Under the pieces are notes generated by a model. The model did no database searches. It saw only the letters and a program-made list of their open reading frames with translations, and had not been told where the DNA came from. A stretch of 64,000 nt of DNA from JBPRGG01 sp051418075 (GTDB lineage Bacteria; Bacteroidota; Bacteroidia; Cytophagales; Cyclobacteriaceae), in the NCBI GenBank assembly GCA_051418075.1, contig JBPRGG010000119.1, positions 25,965 through 89,964 on the forward strand, given 5' to 3'. Positions 24,838 through 34,613 of this stretch are shown one piece after another (the stretch's first letter is position 1; each line of letters starts with the position of its first letter). The position numbers and the translations under genes are program-made.

Positions 24838-26211
24838 TTAATATCCCTGATTTTGATACATATCAGGATGCCGGTTAGCATCCACCTCTGATTGCGGTAT
24901 AGGAAACAACAACTGATTATCATTATCTCCATTATCTACACGTAAAGTCCCCTTTTCAGAAAGCATTTGAATAGCCTGGTCATTACGGATCAGGTCAAAC
25001 CAGCGATGACCTTCTCCCACCAGTTCACGACGTCGCTCTTCCAGCACATATTGATTAAAGGAAGCCTGATTTTGAGCATTGGCTGCATCAATATCATCCA
25101 GACCTGCTCGGTTTCTCACCTGATTCAATAATTGAAAAGCCTCTCCATCCGGAACATATTGTAACTGATTGAGCGCTTCCGCCCGGATCAGGTACATTTC
25201 AGCCAGGCGCAGCACAATAGAGTTATCGGAAAGATTCACCAGGTCATCATACTTATTAATATAAAAGCTGTTGCCACTTTGGCGAACTATCGACCCCTTG
25301 CGAATATCATTGTTGCTAAATGCATCATACAGTTCTTTGGTGGCGGCCACTTCGAATCTTCCGGTAGGTTGTGTATAGGAAGCCAATGTATTCCGGGCCT
25401 CGTCATTGGCATAGTCAATGGCAAAGATCACCTCGTTATTGGATTCATTTTCATCAAAAAGCAACTGATAATCTTCACCATTCACCAATTCATACCCCAG
25501 GTTGATCACTTCCTGGGCTTTATTAGCTGCCTGTTCAAATTGGTCATTATACAGGTATACCCGGGCCAGTAATGCTTTAACTGCCGCTTCACTGACCAGA
25601 TAGGGGCTACTCCCTGTACCCGTACCTTCCAGTTCAGTTTCTGCCTGGTTTAAATCCTGAATGATCAGATCATAAAGCTGACCTTGTTCAATTCGGGCTT
25701 GATTTACCTCCTCGGGGGCAATTCCTGCTGCCGGCTGGTCTCTGTAAGGTACCGGTCCAAACATCCGGACCAGGTTAAAATAAGCCATAGAACGAATAAA
25801 ACGAGCCTGGCCGACCTGTTCCTGCTTAAAGGATTCACTAAAGCCGGAATTTCCCTGTAATCCGGCGATCAATTGATTGGCCCGGTTGATCACATCATAA
25901 TGAGCATTCCAGATGCCTTCAATGTCTACATTGAAAGTAGTGATCCTGTTGTTGTTCACTTCCCTGTATTCAATCTTTGAACCTACAGCGTCCAGGTTAT
26001 CAGCAGCCAAATCGGCATGAAGTATATAATCCTGTACAATGGCACCGGATTGTAAGCCGTCATAAACACCGTTTAAAACTGCCTTCACTGAGTTTTCTGA
26101 TAAAAATGCCTGATCATCAGGTACACTTCCGGTCGGCTCAGTTTCCAGGTCTACACAACCGGCCAGGAAAAGAACCAGTATCAGTTTAAAATTAATCTTC
26201 TTTATCATCAT
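24838..26211 (-). CDS. SusD/RagB-family outer-membrane lipoprotein
   Basis: This is a substrate-capturing partner of a SusC channel, 457 aa. The lipoprotein signal ends VLFLAGCVDLETEP, with acidic residues after the Cys. The SusD fold is shown by FLSENSVKAVLNGVYDGLQS, RFIRSMAYFNLVRMFGPVPY, AVKALLARVYLYNDQFEQAA and, near the C-terminus, LEERRRELVGEGHRWFDLIR, then LLFPIPQSEVDANRHPDMYQ. The length is somewhat short for the family (500-600). It starts 9 bp after susC. The substrate is not deducible from SusD sequence; the neighbours point to a peptide polymer. Confidence 0.95.
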   Translation of the reverse strand: MMIKKINFKLILVLFLAGCVDLETEPTGSVPDDQAFLSENSVKAVLNGVYDGLQSGAIVQDYILHADLAADNLDAVGSKIEYREVNNNRITTFNVDIEGIWNAHYDVINRANQLIAGLQGNSGFSESFKQEQVGQARFIRSMAYFNLVRMFGPVPYRDQPAAGIAPEEVNQARIEQGQLYDLIIQDLNQAETELEGTGTGSSPYLVSEAAVKALLARVYLYNDQFEQAANKAQEVINLGYELVNGEDYQLLFDENESNNEVIFAIDYANDEARNTLASYTQPTGRFEVAATKELYDAFSNNDIRKGSIVRQSGNSFYINKYDDLVNLSDNSIVLRLAEMYLIRAEALNQLQYVPDGEAFQLLNQVRNRAGLDDIDAANAQNQASFNQYVLEERRRELVGEGHRWFDLIRNDQAIQMLSEKGTLRVDNGDNDNQLLFPIPQSEVDANRHPDMYQNQGY

Positions 26212-26220
26212 CCTACTGTT

Positions 26221-29148
26221 TTAAAATGAAATCTTTGCTCCCAGGGTGATCGTTCTAGCCAGTGGAAAGGTAAAGAAATCAACTCCTCTCCTTATTGATC
26301 CAATCCCGCTGTAGTTGACTTCGGGGTCATACCCGGAATACCTGGTCAGGGTGAATAAGTTCTGCCCTGTAATGTAAAGTCTTAAATTTGTCAGTCCTGA
26401 AATGGCCCCCTTTGGCAATGTATATCCCAGGGTGACATTTTTCAGCCTCATAAATGATCCGTCCTCAATGTAATGAGAGGTAATATCATTATTATAGATC
26501 CCATTGATCCGGGGAATGGGCACCCGGTCACCTGGCTGACGCCATCTTTGCTTAATGGAGGCCAGCTGATTGTCATTTTCTTCGAAGGTCATATTTTCAG
26601 CATATTGCCGGACTCCGTTAAAGATCTCATTGCCATAAACGAACTGCAGAAAAAGGCTCAGATCAAAATTTTTATAGGCCAGCCGGTTTGTAAAACCTCC
26701 GGAAAAATCAGGGTTGGGATCTCCAACCACCTGACGGTCCTGATCATTGATCTCGTTATTGAAATCTACATCTTCAAATACCAGATCACCGGTAGAGGGA
26801 TCTACTCCCTGGGATCTGAGCTGATAAAATACCCCGATGGGTTGGTTGACCAGAACAGCATTGTTGCCTCTTCCCACATTCAGTATGGGTTGATCCTCAT
26901 AAAGTGAAATAACCTTATTACGATTAAAGGAAACATTGAAATTACTATTCCATTTGATCGCTCCCTCAGTTATCACCCCATCCAGACCTATTTCCAATCC
27001 TTTATTTTCCAGTTCGCCTACATTGGCAGCCACTGAAGAAAAGCCAAGATTGCCTGGTAAAGGACGGTCAAGCAATAGATCGGTCGTCCTGTTATAATAT
27101 ACATCGGTAGACACAGACAACCTGCCTTGCCAAAGGCTTAGATCAACACCCAAATTAGCCTGAGCCGAAGACTCCCATTTCAGATCGGGATTAGGGATTC
27201 GTGAAGGAACAATTCCGGGATTATTCAGATAGTTGAAACCGCCTGAATAGGTATTCAGGAACTGAAACCGGCCAATGTTATCATTCCCCACCAGACCATA
27301 TCCAGCTCTGATTTTGAGATTTTCAACAGCCCCTGCATTAAAAAAGTCTTCTTCACTGATATTCCAGGCAACTGAACCTCCGGGAAAATTAGCATAACGA
27401 TTATCACTGCCGAAATTAGAGGAGCCGTCTCTTCTAAAATTAAAGGTGATGATGTAACGATTGTCATAAATATAATTTATACGGCCAAATATGGATTGAA
27501 GGGCGTAATCAGAAGCACTGGCTGCTGTTTCTTCTACAGTACCTGCCTCTGAAATATATTGAAAGTCATCTGTGGGGAAATTTACACCCTGTAAATAATT
27601 GGATTTTTCATTTTCCACCTCAAAACTATACCCGGCCAATATACTAAAATCGTGATTGTTGATTTCCTGCTGGTAATTCAGGGTGGATTGTTGTACCAGC
27701 CGGCTTATTCTGGTAGAGGCATCAATACCATAACCATTGCTTTGAGCCCCCCGGTCAGTAGTAGTTGGTTCATATCTCCTTTCGTCCAGATTATAAAAAT
27801 CGTATCCCCATTGGGTTCTGAAAGTTAATTCCGGGATCAGATCATACTCTCCGTACACATTGGTAATATTTCTTAATGAAACCAATTCATTCAGAGCTTC
27901 ATTGCCTATGGCAACCGGATTAGGCCAAAAACCCTGCTCCAGATAATTGCCTTCTTCATCACGGATCTGGTAAACCGGAGGTTTGGAAATGGAATTAGGT
28001 AAAACGCCATTTATTGACTGGTCACCCGGAACACGGTTGTTGACAGCTCTGCTGGTGGTGACTTTTGCTCCGATCCGGAATCTTTCATTGATACTATGAT
28101 CTACATTGACCCTTCCATTAAATCTGGTATAATCAGTACCAATGACAATTCCTTCCTGCTGAAAAAATCCCCCTGAAATGTAAAATTGTGTTTCATTTGT
28201 GCCTCCTGAAAGATTTAATTCGACTTCATGAATCGGAGCAGTTCTGAGCACTTCATTTTGCCAATCTGTGTTAACAGAGGGGTCAAACTGGTCTCCCAGG
28301 CCGGCTGATACGTCGTTCAGATATTCAATGAATTCAGAGGCATTTAACAAATCCAGCTTATTTTGCACAGTTTGAACACCGGTATAGGCAGAAAGATTGA
28401 TCCTGGTCTGGCCACTTTTACCTGATTTTGTTTCTATCAAAACCACTCCATTGGCTGCCCTGGCTCCATAAATGGCAGCAGAAGAAGCGTCTTTTAAAAC
28501 AGTAATAGAAGCTATATCATCTGGATCTATATCGGAAAGCGCATTGATATTTTGACCCTCCATACCAATCTGGGCAAAATCACCGGTAGTGATGGGAATA
28601 CCGTCGATCACATAGAGGGGTTGTGTACCGGCAGAGATCGAATTAGCTCCCCTGATCTCCACAGACAAAGCCGCTCCCGGTGTGCCGGAATTAGAATTGA
28701 TTTGTACCCCTGTAGTTTTACCCTGAAGGGCCGCATCCAGACTGGGCTTGATGATGTCTTCAAAATCCTCCGCATCAATCTGTGAAATTGAACCAGAAAC
28801 CAGTTTTCGACTGGTGGATCCATATCCTACCACTACCAATTCTTCCAATTGGGTAACATCCTGAACCAGCATGACTTCAAAATTGGTCTGGTTATTTAAG
28901 GTAATCTCTTCGGGCAGATATCCAATATAAGAAACCACCAGGATGTTGGTTTCTGTGGGAACCTCAAGACTAAAGTTGCCGGAAAGATCAGTCACTGTGC
29001 CCACAGAGGTGTCTTTAATCACCACATTGGCCCCGGGCAATGGCTGTTCATTTTCATAAGCCAACACCTTACCGGTAATGGTTTTTTGGGCTACACTTAT
29101 ATTTACCAATCCACTTACTATAAAGAATACTAGTAAATAGTTTTTCAT
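26221..29148 (-). CDS. SusC/RagA-family TonB-dependent transporter
   Basis: This is an outer-membrane import channel of 975 aa. A signal peptide (ending NISVAQ) is followed by a carboxypeptidase-like CnaB domain (ITGKVLAYENEQPLPGANVV). Then come the TonB box region and plug (EELVVVGYGSTSRKLVSGSI, then YVIDGIPITTGD, and the SusC signature ITVLKDASSAAIYGARAANG) and a long beta-barrel ending in LARTITLGAKISF. It works with the SusD lid encoded just downstream. At 975 aa it is at the short end for SusC proteins. A promoter at 29338-29369 would give a leader of about 180 nt. It belongs to the same operon direction as both cyanophycinase-like genes. Confidence 0.96.
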   Translation of the reverse strand: MKNYLLVFFIVSGLVNISVAQKTITGKVLAYENEQPLPGANVVIKDTSVGTVTDLSGNFSLEVPTETNILVVSYIGYLPEEITLNNQTNFEVMLVQDVTQLEELVVVGYGSTSRKLVSGSISQIDAEDFEDIIKPSLDAALQGKTTGVQINSNSGTPGAALSVEIRGANSISAGTQPLYVIDGIPITTGDFAQIGMEGQNINALSDIDPDDIASITVLKDASSAAIYGARAANGVVLIETKSGKSGQTRINLSAYTGVQTVQNKLDLLNASEFIEYLNDVSAGLGDQFDPSVNTDWQNEVLRTAPIHEVELNLSGGTNETQFYISGGFFQQEGIVIGTDYTRFNGRVNVDHSINERFRIGAKVTTSRAVNNRVPGDQSINGVLPNSISKPPVYQIRDEEGNYLEQGFWPNPVAIGNEALNELVSLRNITNVYGEYDLIPELTFRTQWGYDFYNLDERRYEPTTTDRGAQSNGYGIDASTRISRLVQQSTLNYQQEINNHDFSILAGYSFEVENEKSNYLQGVNFPTDDFQYISEAGTVEETAASASDYALQSIFGRINYIYDNRYIITFNFRRDGSSNFGSDNRYANFPGGSVAWNISEEDFFNAGAVENLKIRAGYGLVGNDNIGRFQFLNTYSGGFNYLNNPGIVPSRIPNPDLKWESSAQANLGVDLSLWQGRLSVSTDVYYNRTTDLLLDRPLPGNLGFSSVAANVGELENKGLEIGLDGVITEGAIKWNSNFNVSFNRNKVISLYEDQPILNVGRGNNAVLVNQPIGVFYQLRSQGVDPSTGDLVFEDVDFNNEINDQDRQVVGDPNPDFSGGFTNRLAYKNFDLSLFLQFVYGNEIFNGVRQYAENMTFEENDNQLASIKQRWRQPGDRVPIPRINGIYNNDITSHYIEDGSFMRLKNVTLGYTLPKGAISGLTNLRLYITGQNLFTLTRYSGYDPEVNYSGIGSIRRGVDFFTFPLARTITLGAKISF

Positions 29149-29337
29149 AGGATAAAGGTTTACAAAAAGGATTTATAAAAAGATAAGAGATAAAAAATGC
29201 AGAATAGCCTGCCAGGATCTAACAATCAAAAATAGGCTGCAAATTAAGCAAATTAAGCGGCTTTGCAGCTGGTGTTTCTATAGGTTTGGTGCTTGTATTA
29301 TTATTATTCATTCAATGGGTTATTGTGAATGTTATAC

Positions 29338-29369
29338 CAAACTTAAACCAAAATTACAAATTATACAAA
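29338..29369 (-). promoter_or_regulatory. Predicted promoter of the susCD operon
   Basis: On the minus strand TTTG (29366-29369) and TAAGTTTG (29338-29345) are 20 bp apart, a full match to the Bacteroidota pattern TTTG-N19-21-TAnnTTTG. Transcription would begin near 29331, leaving an untranslated leader of roughly 180 nt before susC. The rest of the 266-bp gap holds no gene. Confidence 0.55.
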
Positions 29370-29414
29370 CATCCAATCCAAATTTTCAAAATAATCAGCT
29401 ATAAAAAATCTGCT

Positions 29415-31415
29415 TCAGGGAATACATAATCTATATGAATGGCTTTGGAAAGATTTTTCGGGCAAGACCGTAATTATATAATTACCAGTGGGTAATTGAG
29501 ATAAGTTTACCTGACCCTGCTGATCAGAACTTATATTGCCAAGCGTCTTTCCCTGAATATTAAATATTTTAAGCTTAAAGGATTGTCCCGGCCATTCAAT
29601 CCTGCATGATTTATTCTGCAGATTTTGAAAGATTTTTGGATATTGTCCATTTTGAGGGGATCTTAAACCTGTAGTCAATGGTTCCTTTTCAAACTGGTAA
29701 GGCTGCTGATCCAGTGCCTTCGGATGCCCTACTTCAATGGTTTTATTGCCTGAGACAGAGGCATATTGGAAATTAGTAAATCCAGTTACCATTCGTATGT
29801 TGCCCCGTCTGCCAGGATTTTGATTCAGTTCGGTTTGTCCCTTTTTCTGGCAGGCCACCAGGACAGGAAATGTTCCTTCAGCCCGGAGGATATTAATATC
29901 AGCTTGCTGATCCAGGGCCAGATAGCTTTTTCTGTTCAAATAAATACCATAGCCAAGGCTGTCTTTAACCATTTTATATAATACAGCCCCCGTCTTATTT
30001 TCATAATAATCTGTGGTAGTACCGGAATAGGTGTCATGCATGATGATCGAATTAGTCAGCAAACGTAATCCTGATTCATACTTTAAAGTCCCATCATAAA
30101 GGGCATAGGAGTCCTGGTAGATATTAGCCGCATAACTATCTCCGGCCAGCTGACAATCTTCTCCCCAAAAACCTACAACCACATTATTTCTTTTTATATG
30201 TCCGGACAGCAAAGAACCAGTGGGGCCGGCTTGCAGAAATTCCTTCAATTGATTGAAATCATTATTTACAAAACCAATATACTTGCTCCTCCTGATAGAA
30301 TTCCTGAGTCGGGCTGAATCCGGGTGGTTATAATCTTCCGAAGTCAAAATCAGGGTGGCTTTTACCAGGTTTATATTTTCAACTTGATCCATTAATCCAG
30401 AAGCTCCCTGAGCTGATGCACTTATTATTACCATCGAATCCTGCTCCTGATCATAAAAAAAATCCTGCCAGAAACCAGGTACCGGATCAAGATCAGAGTG
30501 CAAAAATACTTGATAGTTGCTATTTTCCTGATCTGGTTGACCTGTCACTGAATCAGGACCTTTCACTACTTCTTTTTGATTTAAATCATATTGATAAGTA
30601 TGCAGTAATTGGACCGCCTGAATGCTGTCAGTTATCAATTTTTCTGAAGTGGAGGGAAAATGTCCGGCTGTGTATATAGAAACTGCCCCGGTACCAAAAG
30701 TAGTTCCCATCATATCAGCATCAATACAAAAAGCTGTTCTGTCATCAATACCTATTCCTACAGGCATTTCTCCTTCATTGATATACCAATGGGCCATAAA
30801 TCCCATCAGACGGGCTTGCCTTCCTCGCTCGATGAAATGGGTATCTACAATTATGCCAGGTAAAATATCCAAAAAATCATCCTTCAGGGTAATATCCGGA
30901 TGATTCACATTTTGCAGAACCTGATCAGGATATACCGTGCCATTTTCAGCAGTATAGGCAATGCCTGCAATTATTGCAGCCCCGGCCGAAGTACCAGCAA
31001 TCACACCTCCGCTATTATATTTTTCTTCAACCAGGGTATCCAGCTTTGTATTCAGGTAATATTCATAATACTGGCTCTGGTCCCCGCCTTTGAAAAAGAG
31101 CACATCATATTCTTTGATCTGTTCCATTAGTTGAGCGTCATTGGCCCTGGCCCGGCTATCAATTCGGAAGTTAAGAGCTGCGGCAGCACCCAGGTCCAGG
31201 AAATAATCTGGCAGCCACTCTGGCTCACCTCCCGGGTCATAACTGATGATTGCCACCTTTTTATTAGCTGACTGATCTACAGCCCATTGGTAAGGCAGAT
31301 CGCTCCATGCATCCCGATTCTCAGTACCACCTCCAACCAGTACTATTTTCCCTGGCTGACCAGTAACCATGTTGTTCAATAAGATAAGATAGCATATTGT
31401 CAAAAATATCCTCAT
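29415..31415 (-). CDS. Secreted cyanophycinase-like (S51) protein with T9SS sorting domain, 666 aa
   Basis: After a signal peptide (FLTICYLILLNNMVTGQ) comes an S51 domain (about 22-270): GGDQSQ at 110-115, the nucleophile Ser143 in VIAGTSAGAAI, and DTHFIERGRQARL at 191-203 with the three arginines kept. Compared with the lipoprotein enzyme, the residue before the His is Thr rather than Gln. A region of about 300 residues without a clear family follows. The last ~75 residues are a type IX sorting domain (YPKIFQNLQNKS, LKIFNIQGKTLGNISSD, LPTGNYIITVL), so the protein is sent across the outer membrane. It is about twice the usual size of a cyanophycinase. It lies immediately upstream of susC on the same strand, probably with its own promoter. 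I infer that it makes the first extracellular cut. Confidence 0.88.
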   Translation of the reverse strand: MRIFLTICYLILLNNMVTGQPGKIVLVGGGTENRDAWSDLPYQWAVDQSANKKVAIISYDPGGEPEWLPDYFLDLGAAAALNFRIDSRARANDAQLMEQIKEYDVLFFKGGDQSQYYEYYLNTKLDTLVEEKYNSGGVIAGTSAGAAIIAGIAYTAENGTVYPDQVLQNVNHPDITLKDDFLDILPGIIVDTHFIERGRQARLMGFMAHWYINEGEMPVGIGIDDRTAFCIDADMMGTTFGTGAVSIYTAGHFPSTSEKLITDSIQAVQLLHTYQYDLNQKEVVKGPDSVTGQPDQENSNYQVFLHSDLDPVPGFWQDFFYDQEQDSMVIISASAQGASGLMDQVENINLVKATLILTSEDYNHPDSARLRNSIRRSKYIGFVNNDFNQLKEFLQAGPTGSLLSGHIKRNNVVVGFWGEDCQLAGDSYAANIYQDSYALYDGTLKYESGLRLLTNSIIMHDTYSGTTTDYYENKTGAVLYKMVKDSLGYGIYLNRKSYLALDQQADINILRAEGTFPVLVACQKKGQTELNQNPGRRGNIRMVTGFTNFQYASVSGNKTIEVGHPKALDQQPYQFEKEPLTTGLRSPQNGQYPKIFQNLQNKSCRIEWPGQSFKLKIFNIQGKTLGNISSDQQGQVNLSQLPTGNYIITVLPEKSFQSHSYRLCIP

Positions 31416-31549
31416 AATAAAAATTTTGGAATATTGCTGTCACGGGCAAATTACAAGTATAATCATTTTGAAATGAATTTTGAACAAATCCCAAAAACAT
31501 AGTTATAATTCAGGATATAAAATTCATGATTTCTGATTAATATTGACAT

Positions 31550-34069
31550 ATGGGTCAATTAGAGTTAAACCAGGAAATATATTCAGGGCGGAAAACTTTT
31601 TTTGTAGATGTGATGCTGCCGGTTCCCATTCCTAAACTATTTACCTATAGGGTGCCGCTTGAACTAAATGATGATATCAAGATAGGTTGCAGGGTAATTG
31701 TTCCGTTTGGAAAAAAGAAAATTCTCACCGGGGTAATCGCCCAGATCCATGAGCATCCGCCCAAAGCCTATGAAGCCAAACTGTTGCATGATCTGCTGGA
31801 TGATTTACCTTCTGTGAACCAGTTACAGCTCAATTTTTTTCAGTGGATGGCCGATTACTATATGTGTACAGTAGGCGAAGTATTGAATATGGCTTTACCC
31901 ACGGGCTTGAAGCTTAGCAGCGAATCAAAAATACAGATCCACCCTAATTTCGATCCGGATAAAAGTGAACATGATTTTTCTGACCGGGAGCTTATGTTAA
32001 TTGATGCAGCCAGGCAGGAAAAATCACTGAGTTATCCTGAAATAGAAAGAATTCTGGAGGTAAAAAACTTTACCCCTATTTTGAAATCATTACTCTATAA
32101 AAATTCTATCCTGATATTTGAAGAGATCAAGGAAAAATTTGCCCCTAAAAAAGAAAAGCGTATCCGGATGGCTGCCGATCTGGCCCATGACAGGCAAAAA
32201 CTGCAAAAGTTGTTTGAAAACCTGGAAAAACAGCCCAAGCAATTGGATATTGTAATGAAGTACTTGCAGCAAGTGCCGGTATATCAGGATCCCGGGGCCA
32301 ATCAGGCTGGCCTGGCCAAACAGGAAATCCTGAAATCAGGATTAAGTCCCTCTTCGCTAAATACTTTAGTTAAAAATAGAATATTGGAAGAATACGACCT
32401 GACAGTTTCACGTTTCGAGCAGGCCATTCCCATAAAAAATGTAGAAGTAAAGCTTTCTCCCCAGCAGGTTGAGACCAAAAACAGGATACTGGATCTGTTT
32501 GCAGAGAAGGATGTGATCCTGTTTCATGGAATTACCGGCAGCGGTAAAACGGAAATATATATAGAATTGATCAAGGATGTCCTGGCCAATGGGGATCAGG
32601 TGCTGTATCTGCTGCCGGAAATAGCCATAACCACCCAAATCGTAAATCGCCTCAGAAAGATCTTTGGAGACAAAGTAGGAGTATATCATTCCAAATTCTC
32701 TGATAATGAACGGGTTGAAGTATGGCGGGGTATTACAGAAGGCAAATTTTCATTTGTTGTGGGGGTCAGGTCCTCTGTTTTTCTGCCTTTTGACAACCTT
32801 GGTCTGATCATCATTGATGAGGAACATGAAAACTCCTACAAGCAATTTGATCCGGCTCCCCGGTATAATGCCAGAGATTCGGCCCTGATGCTGGCTCAAA
32901 TGCATGGGTCCAAAGTTCTGATGGGTTCAGCCACTCCTTCAGTAGAATCCTATTACCATGTGAAGCAGGGTAAGTATGGCTTAGTAGAATTATTCAAACG
33001 GTTCGGTTCGGCCCAGCTGCCGGATATCCTGTTGGCCGATTTACGTAAAGAAAGAAAGCAAAAAACGATTCAGGGAGAATTTACGACAGCACTGATGGAT
33101 AATATTTCCGAGTCCTTGCAAAATAAAGAACAGGTGATCATATTTCAGAACCGGCGGGGTTACGCTCCCTATATTTCTTGTGAAGACTGTGCCTGGATAC
33201 CTAAATGTAATAATTGTGCAGTCAGTTTGACTTACCATATGTTTAAAAACGAATTGAGATGTCACTATTGCGGACATTACATCAAACAGCCCAGTACTTG
33301 CCCTGCCTGTGGCTCTTCCCGGCTAAAGACCATGGGATATGGCACAGAAAAACTGGAAGAAGACCTCAAATTAAGATTGCCGGAACAGAAGGTGAAACGA
33401 ATGGACCTGGATACCACCCGTAAAAAATACAGTTATCAAAATTTGATTGAGGAATTTGAAAAAGGAGAAATTGACGTATTGGTAGGCACCCAGATGGTAA
33501 GTAAAGGACTGGATTTCGACCGGGTGAGCCTGGTAGGCATATTGGATGCCGACAGAATGATCCATTTTCCTGATTTCAGGTCGCATGAACGAACCTTTCA
33601 ATTGATCACCCAGGTCAGTGGCAGAGCTGGCCGCAGAGAAAAAACCGGCAGGGTAATTATTCAAACGGCCAATACGGATCAACACCTGTTAAATAAAATA
33701 ATTTTAAATGATTTTAAGGGCTTTTTTCATCAGGAGATCCAGGAAAGAAAACAATTTCATTATCCGCCATTCTACCGTTTGATCAGGATCACACTGAAAC
33801 ATGCAGAACAAGATATTTCCAAAAAAGCCTCTCATGACCTGGTAAATATGCTCAAAACAGCGTTGGGCCAGCATCGTGTATTAGGTCCGGAAGAGCCACT
33901 GATTGGCAAAGTAAGAAATTTGTACCTTATGCAGGTAATGATCAAACTGGAACGAAAACAAATCCATCTGCAAAAAGTAAAAAGTATATTACAGGAACAA
34001 GGACTGGCTTTGAACCAGCAAAAAGCGTATAAAAAGCTGATCATTGTCTATGATGTTGATCCCTATTAG
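31550..34069 (+). CDS. priA: Primosomal protein N' (PriA helicase)
   Basis: This replication restart helicase of 839 aa reloads the replisome at stalled forks. The N-terminal 3'-end-binding domain (FVDVMLPVPIPKLFTYRVP) is followed by the helicase core with Walker A GITGSGKT from Gly327, Walker B DEEH at 423-426, GSATPSVES (motif III), and the late motifs VGTQMVSKGLDFDRV and QVSGRAGRREKTG. Between helicase motifs lie the zinc cysteines: CEDCAWIPKCNNC and CHYCGHY, then CPACG. Length is normal. It is transcribed divergently from the T9SS cyanophycinase-like gene across 134 bp. The ATG at 31550 fits the family N-terminus. Confidence 0.97.
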   Translation: MGQLELNQEIYSGRKTFFVDVMLPVPIPKLFTYRVPLELNDDIKIGCRVIVPFGKKKILTGVIAQIHEHPPKAYEAKLLHDLLDDLPSVNQLQLNFFQWMADYYMCTVGEVLNMALPTGLKLSSESKIQIHPNFDPDKSEHDFSDRELMLIDAARQEKSLSYPEIERILEVKNFTPILKSLLYKNSILIFEEIKEKFAPKKEKRIRMAADLAHDRQKLQKLFENLEKQPKQLDIVMKYLQQVPVYQDPGANQAGLAKQEILKSGLSPSSLNTLVKNRILEEYDLTVSRFEQAIPIKNVEVKLSPQQVETKNRILDLFAEKDVILFHGITGSGKTEIYIELIKDVLANGDQVLYLLPEIAITTQIVNRLRKIFGDKVGVYHSKFSDNERVEVWRGITEGKFSFVVGVRSSVFLPFDNLGLIIIDEEHENSYKQFDPAPRYNARDSALMLAQMHGSKVLMGSATPSVESYYHVKQGKYGLVELFKRFGSAQLPDILLADLRKERKQKTIQGEFTTALMDNISESLQNKEQVIIFQNRRGYAPYISCEDCAWIPKCNNCAVSLTYHMFKNELRCHYCGHYIKQPSTCPACGSSRLKTMGYGTEKLEEDLKLRLPEQKVKRMDLDTTRKKYSYQNLIEEFEKGEIDVLVGTQMVSKGLDFDRVSLVGILDADRMIHFPDFRSHERTFQLITQVSGRAGRREKTGRVIIQTANTDQHLLNKIILNDFKGFFHQEIQERKQFHYPPFYRLIRITLKHAEQDISKKASHDLVNMLKTALGQHRVLGPEEPLIGKVRNLYLMQVMIKLERKQIHLQKVKSILQEQGLALNQQKAYKKLIIVYDVDPY

Positions 34070-34130
34070 AAAATTCTGAATGATAATTGATTATAATTTC
34101 TAAATTTGCCCCGGAATAAAGGCTAAGAAT

Positions 34131-34613
34131 TTGAACAAGCTGAACAAGATACTGATGTTACTGCTGGTAATATCCAGCCTTTCCTGTGAGGAATGTAATG
34201 ATTGCGGGATTGTTGCAGAAGATCCGTTTGTGCGGCTAAACTTCAATGCGATGCTTACCCAAAAAGCTACAGAAGTTACCATCACTGCCATCAACGGAAT
34301 TCGTCAGGCAGATTTTTCTCCAGCCCTGGTTGATACAGCTTCTGTATTCAGGCTTCCCCTTTCTCCCGTTGATACCCGTTCAGAGATAATCCTGGAATAC
34401 CTGGAATTGTCAGATGCCATTGAAGGACAAAATGCATTTACAGATACTCTGATCATCGAATATGACACTATTTTTTATGAGGCAGCTGAAAATATTTATA
34501 AAATGAGGGCTGAAAATTTAAATGTAGTCCAACACAGTTTTGACTCCCTGGCTCCGGCTTCGGTTAGTCCAAATCAATCCAGTAATGAAATCACGCTTAA
34601 GGTATATTTTTAG
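34131..34613 (+). CDS. DUF6452-like small lipoprotein, 160 aa
   Basis: The start at 34131 is TTG; it gives a normal basic N-terminus (MNKLNK), a hydrophobic core and a lipobox ending SSLSC. The ATG nine codons later would cut off most of the signal. The mature part begins with ECNDCG and is predicted beta-rich. Similar lipoproteins (DUF6452, recognised by layout rather than by search) stand next to DUF6048 proteins in Bacteroidota, as here. No function is known. Its 3' end overlaps the next gene by about 29 bp. Confidence 0.7.
   Translation: MNKLNKILMLLLVISSLSCEECNDCGIVAEDPFVRLNFNAMLTQKATEVTITAINGIRQADFSPALVDTASVFRLPLSPVDTRSEIILEYLELSDAIEGQNAFTDTLIIEYDTIFYEAAENIYKMRAENLNVVQHSFDSLAPASVSPNQSSNEITLKVYF

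Noticed and set aside
29149..29330. Riboswitch in the long susC leader
   Set aside because: No known aptamer pattern is visible; the leader is AT-rich without a strong conserved structure that I can see.
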